A stretch of DNA of 27,767 bases. Source: a virus. Shown here piece by piece: positions 22,252 to 27,767 of this stretch. The notes beneath the pieces are model-generated. The model worked only from the letters and a program-made list of their open reading frames with translations, was not told where the DNA came from and searched no databases. The DNA is taken from IMG/VR virus record IMGVR_UViG_3300042691_028905, positions 1-27,767 of that record. One strand, written 5' to 3'. Made by a program: the position numbers and the translations under genes. Position 1 is the first letter of the stretch, and each line of letters opens with the position of its first letter.

Positions 22252-22260
22252 CCCCCCCCC
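22252..22260 (-). promoter_or_regulatory. G9 homopolymer acting as ribosome binding site
   Basis: Nine consecutive G residues on the minus strand (C9 on plus) lie between the upstream stop codon and the Gp157 ATG, 5 bases from the start. Such a run can pair with anti-SD but is also prone to slippage in replication. Confidence 0.5.
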
Positions 22261-22874
22261 TATACCGATGCATATGGAGGCGCTTCATCCCACGGAATGT
22301 CATCGCCGGATGATGTCGGGACGTGATTCCCTATGGCGTGTAAATACTCAGGGGACTTGGCAATCTTTGCGCGGAGGGAATCAGACAGTTTTCCATAGGC
22401 TTCGGAATCAAACTTTTCTAAATCAAAATGCACCGGCGCATTTACCAGCGGCTCCGCAACCATGCCCTTCATAACGCGGCTCACGCTGGCAATATTGGTG
22501 TAAATGTTGCCGTCCTTTCCTTGCTGGTGTACTATAGAAATGAGGGCGGGCTTTCCAATCAATACCGCGATATTAAATGATCCAAGCTCCTCATCGGTAA
22601 ACTTTTGCCCGCGCCACGACTCAAGCGTCTTGCGTAAGGTTGCCTTTTCGCTGGATGAAAGGGTAAAGGTTTTGTGGATCGTGAACGGGCGACCGTCGCT
22701 CATTAATTCGTTGGGAAATTCCCAGCTAATCATGACTTGACGCTTGATGGATTTTTTCCCCTCGTAACTTGACTCCTGCCTGCCAAGGTCAACCACGCGA
22801 TAGCAGGTGGCAAGGTGGGTGCCTTCCGGCACCGTCTCAAACTCACCGCCCTCATTTTTTGGCATTGTAACCAT
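22260..22874 (-). CDS. Probable ssDNA-binding / replication protein (NGO0469-like)
   Basis: This is a 204-residue protein. The sequence FETVPEGTHLATCYRVVDLG, KSIKRQVMISWEFPNE, KTFTLSSSEKATLRKTLESW, RGQKFTDEELGSFNIAVLIG, KPALISIVHQQ and YTNIASVSRVMKGM is a recognisable phage family annotated, from memory, as NGO0469-type replication initiation protein. The OB-fold-like beta region and an acidic C-terminal tail containing DDIPWDE (like the DDIPF tail of SSB) suggest ssDNA binding and protein recruitment. RBS AGGAG decides the ATG at 22874. Function is inferred from the family. Confidence 0.75.
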   Translation of the reverse strand: MVTMPKNEGGEFETVPEGTHLATCYRVVDLGRQESSYEGKKSIKRQVMISWEFPNELMSDGRPFTIHKTFTLSSSEKATLRKTLESWRGQKFTDEELGSFNIAVLIGKPALISIVHQQGKDGNIYTNIASVSRVMKGMVAEPLVNAPVHFDLEKFDSEAYGKLSDSLRAKIAKSPEYLHAIGNHVPTSSGDDIPWDEAPPYASV

Positions 22875-22875
22875 A

Positions 22876-23013
22876 TCAATTCTCCTCTTTCTTGGTTGGT
22901 AAATTAATCAGCAAGTCAACAGCCCGCCTTCCAAATTGCCCCTCAACTTCCATAAGCAGAAATTCCCGGCGCATTTCAGAAAGGTCTCTTTCGGTGGGTT
23001 CGTATGGCTCCAT
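22876..23013 (-). CDS. Small hypothetical protein (45 aa)
   Basis: This small gene is easy to miss. ATG at 23013 follows the previous stop directly, with GGGGG nearby. The product is MEPYEPTERDLSEMRREFLL, then MEVEGQFGRRAVDLLINLPT and a short KKEEN end. It is helical and charged. The frame continues into the RBS of the NGO0469-like gene, and codon positions look coding. No family is recognised. Confidence 0.55.
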   Translation of the reverse strand: MEPYEPTERDLSEMRREFLLMEVEGQFGRRAVDLLINLPTKKEEN

Positions 23014-23014
23014 A

Positions 23015-23182
23015 TTAAACCCCCGTATTTTCGTTGCAGTATGCCTCAAACCCCTGCTCGCAGCGGTTCATAGCGATATTCGCTTTCCACATCTCCTCGC
23101 GCTTCTGGCCGTAACCGGCGGCGCATCCGACGATGGCCACAAGAAGCGCAAGAAGGATGAAGTTCAATGATATGTTAAGCAT
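23015..23182 (-). CDS. Small membrane protein or lipoprotein (55 aa)
   Basis: This is a 55-residue protein. ATG at 23182 is chosen because a G-rich RBS (AGGGGG) lies before it; the longer open frame overlaps the upstream gene. Residues 4-20 form a hydrophobic helix (ISLNFILLALLVAIVGC), ending in I-V-G-C, which resembles a lipobox. The following part has KREEMWKANIAMNRCEQGFE. It could be a lipoprotein or a single-span membrane protein. No family is recognised. Confidence 0.55.
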   Translation of the reverse strand: MLNISLNFILLALLVAIVGCAAGYGQKREEMWKANIAMNRCEQGFEAYCNENTGV

Positions 23183-23378
23183 GGTCGCCCCCTGTAATGT
23201 TGCGCTTGGCGCTGTGAAATTCGCACACGATACTGTTGATTGTGGCCAGCTCGTCATGCGATAGGATAAGCCAGCGCAGGCACCCGTCGCTGGTAAAATC
23301 GAGCGCGATTTCATCAGCGCTAACGGTTACGGTCAGCGGCTCCCCATCCTCACGATCTATTGAATGTTCTAGCTTCAT
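23175..23378 (-). CDS. Hypothetical protein (67 aa)
   Basis: This is a 67-residue protein with the RBS cassette GGAGGCATAGTC before ATG. The sequence MKLEHSIDREDGEPLTVTVS, then ADEIALDFTSDGCLRWLILS and HDELATINSIVCEFHSAKRN, looks like a small alpha-beta protein. No family is recognised. It overlaps the next gene by 8 bases. Confidence 0.6.
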   Translation of the reverse strand: MKLEHSIDREDGEPLTVTVSADEIALDFTSDGCLRWLILSHDELATINSIVCEFHSAKRNITGGDHA

Positions 23379-23380
23379 GA

Positions 23381-23683
23381 CTATGCCTCCCCACGTGCTT
23401 TGTCGATTAGATTGCCAATGCTTGCGCGCAGATTGTCATCGGCGATGTACGGATATGCATCCATAAGCCCGGCCACCAACTCATCATGCAGATTCACGCA
23501 CTTGACGATGTGAGCGGCGTTTGCAGCGATGTTGTCAGATAGCGTGCGCCGGTTTTCCTTTGCTCTGCACTTCGCCACAACTTCTTCATCGGAAGAAAAT
23601 ATGGGAATTTCGCCTATCGCAACACCAATGGTTTCCCAACCAGATGGTAAGTGCCAAGGTGTTGGTGTGTGTTTGCTGGTCAT
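23381..23683 (-). CDS. Conserved phage protein of the HTPTPW type (100 aa)
   Basis: This is a 100-residue protein. It starts SKHTPTPWHLPSGWETIGVA and later has NIAANAAHIVKCVNLHDELV, a common phage pattern ('H-T-P-x-P-W ... A-N-A-x-x-I-V-x-x-x-N-x-H-D-E-L-V') with no proven function. It is typical of early operons of temperate and lytic phages. RBS GGAGGCATAGCC precedes ATG. Confidence 0.7.
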   Translation of the reverse strand: MTSKHTPTPWHLPSGWETIGVAIGEIPIFSSDEEVVAKCRAKENRRTLSDNIAANAAHIVKCVNLHDELVAGLMDAYPYIADDNLRASIGNLIDKARGEA

Positions 23684-23685
23684 GG

Positions 23686-23982
23686 CTATGCCTCCTCTGT
23701 ATCTGAAATTTCAACGTCATCGCCCTGGTCGTCATCTTCGCGCAGGTCACGCTCTACACCCCAGCATTTACGCCCGCGCTCCGATGCGTAGCCGGTGCGG
23801 TATTCGGCGACCTCTGCTGCGGTCATTTCCTGCTCAATTAGGGTGACGCCATTGATGGTGAAGTTGGGTTCACATGCGCGGCCATACCATGCATCCGCGC
23901 CACCGGCTTCTCTAGGCCGCCGATGGCCTGCGTGCTGCGTGCCTGCAAAAATCTCATCAAGGTTTCTGTAAATATCAAGCAT
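23686..23982 (-). CDS. First gene of the minus-strand operon, acidic hypothetical protein (98 aa)
   Basis: This is a 98-residue protein. ATG at 23982 is preferred over an upstream longer frame because AGGAGG lies about 9 bases before it and the longer frame runs through the AT-rich control region. The middle has RACEPNFTINGVTLIEQEMT, then AAEVAEYRTGYASERGRKC, and the end is very acidic (REDDDQGDDVEISDTEE). No family is recognised. Acidic phage proteins may mimic DNA, but there is no direct evidence. Confidence 0.6.
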   Translation of the reverse strand: MLDIYRNLDEIFAGTQHAGHRRPREAGGADAWYGRACEPNFTINGVTLIEQEMTAAEVAEYRTGYASERGRKCWGVERDLREDDDQGDDVEISDTEEA

Positions 23983-24060
23983 ATCGGTACCCTCCTTTTG
24001 TTGTTGCGATGCCCCCCTTGTAATCGCCCCACAAAAAAACTCAAGAAAAAAATGCACGCA

Positions 24061-24066
24061 ATTATA
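24061..24066 (-). promoter_or_regulatory. Candidate -10 element for the minus-strand operon
   Basis: A perfect TATAAT on the minus strand is preceded by AT-rich sequence that could act as an UP element, but no good -35 hexamer is present. A second candidate is TTGAGT (24044-24039) with TACAAG (24022-24017), spacer 16. Either would place the start of transcription upstream of the operon's first RBS. Confidence 0.35.
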
Positions 24067-24077
24067 AAATAATTTTA

Positions 24078-24105
24078 TTGATTTTTTATTTTTCGGCTTT
24101 ATAAA
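24078..24105 (+). promoter_or_regulatory. Candidate sigma70-type promoter for the rightward operon
   Basis: TTGATT (24078-24083) and TATAAA (24100-24105) are separated by 16 bases. Transcription would start near 24112 and give a leader of about 98 bases before the ATG at 24210. Confidence 0.55.
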
Positions 24106-24209
24106 AAGCTGCGGATTCCCATTCCGCGAATATAGCCGCCAGTAAGAGCGGCTGCTCCTCGGCAAGTAACATCGGCGTCCGCCGGTGTGTCAAGTTTTAC
24201 GGAGGCCAC

Positions 24210-24413
24210 ATGGATAAACGCCCGCTACAGATCCGCGTTTATGAGGCCAGACGCCACCGCCTTGAACAAGCGCGGGATGAAGCGTTGCGCCATATCGAGC
24301 GCGCGGAATTAGAGCTGCGGGAATGGGGCGTCATTATGAATGCCATCCGCGCTGAAATGCACGACCTTGAAATCAACTTTATTGCGGAGCGCGAGCATGA
24401 AGAAAAAGCGTGA
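24210..24413 (+). CDS. Small coiled-coil protein (67 aa)
   Basis: This is a 67-residue highly charged helical protein (EARRHRLEQARDEALRHIER, AELELREWGVIMNAIRAEMH). RBS GGAGG (24201-24205) is well placed. It ends inside the nuclease gene (17-base overlap). It has no recognised family. Position before a VRR-NUC nuclease suggests an accessory DNA role, by inference only. Confidence 0.65.
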   Translation: MDKRPLQIRVYEARRHRLEQARDEALRHIERAELELREWGVIMNAIRAEMHDLEINFIAEREHEEKA

Positions 24414-24801
24414 CAACCCCGAGCAACGTTTACAGGTAGCGGCGATTCGCTGGCTGCGCGGCGCGCTTCCATTTACCTTTGCCTTCCATGTACCAAACGG
24501 CGGAAGCCGCCACCCGGCGGAAGCTGCAAAGCTGAAAGCAATGGGGGTTACAGCGGGCGTGCCTGACATCATTATTTTCTGGGCTGGCGGCGTAGGGGTT
24601 ATTGAACTGAAAGCATCCACCGGCAGCATGACGAAGCACCAGCTTAATACCATTGAACTGCTGAACTCTCTAGGCGTCCGCACTGCCGTTTGCCGCGGGC
24701 TGAATGAGGTTGAAAACGCCGTGCGCGAGTGGGGGTTAAAGCCATATTACTCCGTCAACAAGCTCGAAGATCTAGCCCTTGGGTATGGGGGGCGGAAGTG
24801 A
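24397..24801 (+). CDS. VRR-NUC domain nuclease
   Basis: This is a 134-residue protein. The ATG at 24397 is chosen because conserved sequence starts directly after it (NPEQRLQVAAIRWLRGALPF). The catalytic pattern HVPNGGSRHP, then KAMGVTAGVPDIIIF and VGVIELKASTGSMTKHQ, gives D57, E70 and K72 of the PD-(D/E)xK core. The final CRGLNEVENAVREWG also fits. These stand-alone VRR-NUC proteins (PF08774) are phage nucleases of structure-specific or Holliday-junction type. It probably acts in recombination or packaging DNA processing. Confidence 0.88.
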   Translation: MKKKRDNPEQRLQVAAIRWLRGALPFTFAFHVPNGGSRHPAEAAKLKAMGVTAGVPDIIIFWAGGVGVIELKASTGSMTKHQLNTIELLNSLGVRTAVCRGLNEVENAVREWGLKPYYSVNKLEDLALGYGGRK

Positions 24802-24998
24802 AAAACGATAAAGCGCAATGCGAAATAAAGGAAATTACTGTTCGGTACTGGCCAAATCACAAACCCATTCCTGAAGGATGGGAGCTTTCTAATTCAATGG
24901 ATGACACACATCATGGGCAATATGCGAGGCTGATACGCGAGAAAACGAATAATGTAATTGACGCAATATGTGAAACAAGTTGCGGGTTAATTAAGTAG
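24798..24998 (+). CDS. Small hypothetical protein (66 aa)
   Basis: This is a 66-residue protein with a GTG start overlapping the nuclease stop (GTGA) and a GGGGGGCGGAA RBS. It contains ITVRYWPNHKPIPEGWELSN, then DDTHHGQYARLIREK. The 'P-I-P-E-G-W-E' segment is common in small phage replication-region proteins of unknown function. The frame further upstream is a shadow of the nuclease gene. Confidence 0.65.
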   Translation: MKNDKAQCEIKEITVRYWPNHKPIPEGWELSNSMDDTHHGQYARLIREKTNNVIDAICETSCGLIK

Positions 24999-25026
24999 TT
25001 GCAAATGGCGATGATTGTGATATAGC
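24999..25026 (+). promoter_or_regulatory. Candidate promoter of the helicase leader
   Basis: TTGCAA (24999-25004), a 16-base spacer and TATAGC (25021-25026) preceded by TGA, which gives an extended -10 (TGnTATA). Transcription would start near 25033, just before the first hairpin of the leader. Confidence 0.5.
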
Positions 25027-25032
25027 AGGCAC

Positions 25033-25114
25033 CTTGCGCGATTGCACCGCGCTCAAAACCTCTTATCGTGTCAGCTGTAGTGCAATTACGGCTGCCACAT
25101 TAAGAGGTTTTTTT
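25033..25114 (+). ncRNA. Structured leader RNA with predicted kissing loops, terminator-like
   Basis: Hairpin 1 is GCGCG/CGCGC (25036-25040 with 25048-25052) with the loop ATTGCAC. Hairpin 2 is a 22-bp broken stem: AAAACCTCTTA (25055-25065) with TAAGAGGTTTT (25101-25111), then GTG/CAC-type pairs (68-70 with 96-98), then eight pairs (25072-25079 with 25087-25094). Its apical loop is GTGCAAT (25080-25086). The two 7-base loops are perfect reverse complements. The 3' arm holds the helicase RBS AAGAGG (25102-25107) and is followed by seven T residues in total (25108-25114). It can act as an intrinsic terminator, an RBS lock or a small RNA. Confidence 0.65.
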
Positions 25115-26488
25115 ATGTCTGATTATAACGCTTTTCTTGAATCCAAGCGACAGCGCTATGCAGATTTTGGCATTAAGCCAATTTATAATCACGATGGCGC
25201 TTTTGATTATCAAAACCACGTTTCGGACTATGCCGTGAGGAAGGGGCGCTGTGCAGTATTTTTAGATACTGGCCTTGGCAAAACCCTAATAGAGTTGATG
25301 GTGGCGCAAAACTACGTCCGGCAATTTAACAGGCCGGTTCTTATTATAGCCCCGCTTGCCGTTGCCTTCCAATTCCTTAAAGAGGCCGCGAAATTTGGCA
25401 TAGACGACATTGAATATAGCCGCGATGGGAAACACAATAAGAAAATTGTGATCTGCAATTACGAGCGGCTGGATAAATTTGATTCAGCCAATTTCTGCGC
25501 GTTCATTTTGGATGAATCCAGCATTTTGAAAAACTTTGACGGGGCGACAAAAAGCAAGGTTACGGCTTTTTTGCGGAAGGCCGATTATCGCTTCTTGTTC
25601 ACGGCCACGCCTAGCCCGAATGATTTTATAGAGCTTGGTACGTCAAGCGAAGCCCTCGGCCACATGGGGTATATGGACATGCTCTCGAAGTTCTTCACGA
25701 ATAACGAGGACACGGTTTCGCCGCAGAAGATAGGAACTAAGTGGCAACTGAAACCGCACGCGACGCGGGACTTTTTTGCATGGGTCTCGAGTTGGTCAAT
25801 ATCCATGCGGAAGCCGAGCGATTTAGGCTTTGATGATTCTCGGCACATTCTTCCCCGATTGGTGACGAATCAAAATATCGTCATCAATAAAAACCTGCTT
25901 TGCCTTAATGGGCAATTCGAGCTTATCGCCAAACCAAGTTCGCGGCTAACTGAAGTGAGGGACGAACAGCGCCAGACCATTCAGGAAAGATGCGAAAGGG
26001 CTGTGGAACTAACGCAGGGTAAGGATTATTCCGTGTACTGGGTAAATTTTAATGACGAGGCGCTGGCCATAAAAGAAATGGACAGAAACGCGCATGAAAT
26101 TAAGGGAAGCATGAGCATTGAGAAAAAGGAAGAGTTACTTCTAGCCTTTGCCGATGGGCAAGTCTCGCGGCTTATCACCAAGCCAAAAATCACATCTTTC
26201 GGCCTAAACTGGCAGCACTGCGCCCACACTGTTTATTTCCCGACCTTTAGCTATGAGCAGTATTACCAATCCATTAGGCGGTTTTGGAGGTTCGGCCAAA
26301 AGCGCGAGGTGGTGGTTGATATGGTACACAGCGAGGGGCAGGAAAAGGTTGTGCAGAGCCTTCTGGCCAAAGCAGAGAAGGCTAACCAGCTTTTTTCAAG
26401 CCTCAATGCATCAATCAATTCTAAATTTACCGACAACAAGAAAGAGTTCGACAAGCAAGTTAAACTTCCATCATTCATAGGAGCATAA
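25115..26488 (+). CDS. SF2 helicase (SNF2/DEAD-like) of the replication region
   Basis: This is a 457-residue helicase. Walker A is DTGLGKT (51-57), motif II is DESS (133-136), motif III is TATP (163-166), and motif VI is QSIRRFWRFGQ (385-395). The N-terminus DYQNHVSDYAVRKGRCAVFL fits SNF2/ERCC-type Q motif and motif I spacing. The methyltransferase gene that follows is a common neighbour in phages. The start ATG at 25115 has AAGAGG 7 bases upstream. The frame is also open upstream to a TTG at 25034, but that part is the structured leader. It probably unwinds or remodels DNA in replication or recombination. Confidence 0.88.
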   Translation: MSDYNAFLESKRQRYADFGIKPIYNHDGAFDYQNHVSDYAVRKGRCAVFLDTGLGKTLIELMVAQNYVRQFNRPVLIIAPLAVAFQFLKEAAKFGIDDIEYSRDGKHNKKIVICNYERLDKFDSANFCAFILDESSILKNFDGATKSKVTAFLRKADYRFLFTATPSPNDFIELGTSSEALGHMGYMDMLSKFFTNNEDTVSPQKIGTKWQLKPHATRDFFAWVSSWSISMRKPSDLGFDDSRHILPRLVTNQNIVINKNLLCLNGQFELIAKPSSRLTEVRDEQRQTIQERCERAVELTQGKDYSVYWVNFNDEALAIKEMDRNAHEIKGSMSIEKKEELLLAFADGQVSRLITKPKITSFGLNWQHCAHTVYFPTFSYEQYYQSIRRFWRFGQKREVVVDMVHSEGQEKVVQSLLAKAEKANQLFSSLNASINSKFTDNKKEFDKQVKLPSFIGA

Positions 26489-26489
26489 A

Positions 26490-27509
26490 ATGGAAACCGT
26501 TAAGCAGCAAGAAGTGACCGAAAACTACGCAATCTATAACAGCGATTGCATGTACGTTATGCCCACCTTACCCGACGCAAGCGTTGACCTGAGCATATAC
26601 TCACCGCCGTTTGCTGGCCTTTACAATTACAGCAGCTCAGAAAATGATTTTAGCAACTGCGATTCAAGAGAGTCGTTTCTGGATCAATACGATTTTTTGA
26701 TTAAGGAAATAGCGCGGGTGACAAAGCCGGGGAGAATTACAGCCGTACATTGCACGGATGTTATGAATAGCAAAACCGAAGAGCTTTGGGACTTCCCGCA
26801 CGAAATTATCCGTATGCATGAAAAATACGGGTTCAAGTATAAAAACCGCATCACCATTTGGAAGGGGCCGCTAAAGGTTCGCATGAGGACAATGGTGCGA
26901 AGTTTGATGCATAAGTTAATCGTGGAGGATTCAACACAATGCTTTACGGCAATGCCGGACTATGTTTTGGTTTTCAAAAAACAAGGCGAAAATTCCGTTC
27001 CGGTCACCCACCCGACCGGACTCACGCACTATGCGGGCGCTATTCCCATTCTGCCAAACATTTTAGAGGCATGGAACAACGCTAACGAGGACAGATTAAC
27101 GGCGGATGAGTTGTGGCAATACCTGAACAATAATTTCCATGACCACGCCGACCCGAAAACCAATAAATTGTCACATTACATATGGCAGCGTTACGCCTCA
27201 AGCGTTTGGGATGATATTAGAATTGATAACGTGCTGCCATTCCGCGACGCCAGAGAAGAAGACGATGAAAAGCACGTCCACCCCCTACAACTTGATGTAA
27301 TTGACCGATTGGTTGAGCTTTACAGCAACAAAGGCGAGGTTGTCCTAACCCCCTTTATGGGCGTTGGTAGCGAGGTTTATAGCCCCGTTAGCATGGGGCG
27401 CAAGGCAATCGGCATTGAGCTGAAAGATAGTTATTATAAACAAGCCGTGATTAATCTGTCGCTTGCTGGCGAAAGATTTACAGAAGCCAAGCAGGTAAGT
27501 TTATTTTAA
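26490..27509 (+). CDS. DNA methyltransferase, beta class (N4-cytosine or N6-adenine)
   Basis: This is a 339-residue protein starting one base after the helicase stop. Catalytic motif IV is SPPF (38-41) in DLSIYSPPFAGLYNYSS. The AdoMet motif I lies at the C-terminus, FMGVGSE (289-295), followed by GRKAIGIELKDSYY. The order IV before I is that of the beta class. SPP favours N4-cytosine, but N6-adenine is possible. The middle holds a target-recognition part (about 110-250). No cognate endonuclease is seen nearby, so an orphan, anti-restriction methylase is likely. The helicase next to it may be a partner. Confidence 0.9.
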   Translation: METVKQQEVTENYAIYNSDCMYVMPTLPDASVDLSIYSPPFAGLYNYSSSENDFSNCDSRESFLDQYDFLIKEIARVTKPGRITAVHCTDVMNSKTEELWDFPHEIIRMHEKYGFKYKNRITIWKGPLKVRMRTMVRSLMHKLIVEDSTQCFTAMPDYVLVFKKQGENSVPVTHPTGLTHYAGAIPILPNILEAWNNANEDRLTADELWQYLNNNFHDHADPKTNKLSHYIWQRYASSVWDDIRIDNVLPFRDAREEDDEKHVHPLQLDVIDRLVELYSNKGEVVLTPFMGVGSEVYSPVSMGRKAIGIELKDSYYKQAVINLSLAGERFTEAKQVSLF

Positions 27510-27553
27510 TGGCCGAAAATCCCGCCAACGCCGCAAGTGCAAGAGGCCTTACT

Positions 27554-27703
27554 ATGACGCGCGAAGAACTTATCTGTGGCAAGTGTTTCAGCACGTTCGC
27601 CGTGTATCACGGGGAGGATGAAAAGAGCGTGCGCGCGGCGGTTGAGAAGGCCGGCTCCTGCCCCTGCTGTGACTCCCGCAACATTTTAAGGGCGCATGCA
27701 TGA
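27554..27703 (+). CDS. Small zinc-ribbon-like protein
   Basis: This is a 49-residue protein. It has C-G-K-C (ELICGKCFSTFAVYHGEDEK) and C-P-C-C (GSCPCCDSRN), a likely zinc ribbon. ATG at 27554 has AAGAGG 7 bases before it. An alternative ATG at 27509 overlaps the methyltransferase stop (TAATG) and adds 15 low-complexity residues. It may bind nucleic acid or protein. No family name is certain. Confidence 0.65.
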   Translation: MTREELICGKCFSTFAVYHGEDEKSVRAAVEKAGSCPCCDSRNILRAHA

Positions 27704-27767
27704 TGTGCCATTTGTCATATATTTTACCGAATGCGCTGCACCAGTTGCAGCCAGAGGAAGACGGGGG
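27700..27767 (+). CDS. Start of a further gene (partial)
   Basis: The ATG at 27700 overlaps the previous TGA (ATGA) and the frame stays open to the right edge for 22 codons (MMCHLSYILPNALHQLQPEE). No family can be assigned from the fragment. Confidence 0.45.
   Translation, partial: MMCHLSYILPNALHQLQPEEDG

Larger units (their letters stand above)
23983..24209. promoter_or_regulatory. Divergent control region (AT-rich)
   Basis: This 227-base gap separates the leftward operon (from 23982) from the rightward operon (from 24210). Its centre (about 24030-24105) is very AT-rich with A and T runs, as expected for divergent promoters, operators or an origin. A short inverted repeat GCGGA/TCCGC lies at 24110-24126. 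I see no repressor gene or paired operators. Confidence 0.6.

Noticed and set aside
24340-24396. Longer N-terminus for the VRR-NUC nuclease
   Set aside because: The extra codons are a shadow of the coiled-coil gene; family similarity begins after ATG 24397.
25034-25114. Helicase start at TTG 25034
   Set aside because: A better start (ATG 25115 with AAGAGG) exists and the upstream part forms a strong RNA structure; kept as an alternative in the finding.
1-27767. tRNA genes, integrase, attachment sites, CI/Cro-type repressors and insertion sequences
   Set aside because: None could be recognised by reading; lifestyle cannot be decided from this window.

Overview
The window looks like about 27.8 kb of a tailed double-stranded DNA phage with siphovirus morphology: an HK97-type capsid, a lambda- or GTA-like long non-contractile tail, and a tape measure protein. 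Both ends are cut. The terminase, portal and protease genes would lie off the left edge, and more replication or packaging genes off the right edge. Several families (TIGR02216-like tail chaperone, DUF1833, NlpC/P60 tail-tip peptidase, TipJ-like hub, DUF2793, a GTA-holin-like membrane protein) are typical of phages of Alphaproteobacteria, so an alphaproteobacterial host is the best guess. No gene in the window proves it. No integrase, repressor or Cro was recognised, so the window does not show whether the phage is temperate.

Layout. (1) 1-2207, plus strand: the end of the major capsid protein, two small virion-type proteins separated by a strong intrinsic terminator, a gp6-like connector and a head-tail adaptor. 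(2) 2220-5401: six small to medium genes inserted between the adaptor and the neck gene. They include a ConA/LamG-like lectin, a protein made of 20-residue tandem repeats and an Ig-like adaptor-type protein; I infer a virion decoration or fibre module. (3) 5404-15843: neck proteins, tail tube, a tail chaperone pair joined by a predicted -1 frameshift at an A9 run, tape measure, three tail-tip proteins, a large TipJ-like hub, a probable fibre protein and a small accessory protein. (4) 15831-18077: three membrane proteins (candidate holins) and a GH24 endolysin, with an HNH homing-type endonuclease gene inserted on the opposite strand.

(5) 23982 down to 18085, minus strand: a tightly packed early-type operon of about 18 genes, many overlapping as TGATG or ATGA. 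It encodes a possible replication/ssDNA-binding protein, a Gp157 homologue, a pentapeptide-repeat protein, a DUF551 protein, a Lar-type anti-restriction protein, a stand-alone DUF2793 protein and several tiny ORFs that automatic callers would miss. (6) 23983-24209: a divergent control region. (7) 24210-27767, plus strand: a coiled-coil protein, a VRR-NUC nuclease, a small protein, an SF2 helicase, a beta-class DNA methyltransferase, a zinc-ribbon protein and the start of another gene.

The most striking unexplained signal is the 82-base leader of the helicase gene (25033-25114). A promoter-like sequence is followed by two hairpins. Their 7-base loops are perfectly complementary, and the second hairpin contains the helicase ribosome binding site and ends in seven T residues. 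This looks like a regulatory RNA (attenuator, RBS switch or small RNA) with a kissing-loop fold. Other notable points are the frameshift, the 20-residue repeat protein with an 82-residue super-period, DIF repeats in the tail hub, and the HNH insertion with a 22-base tandem duplication over the endolysin start.
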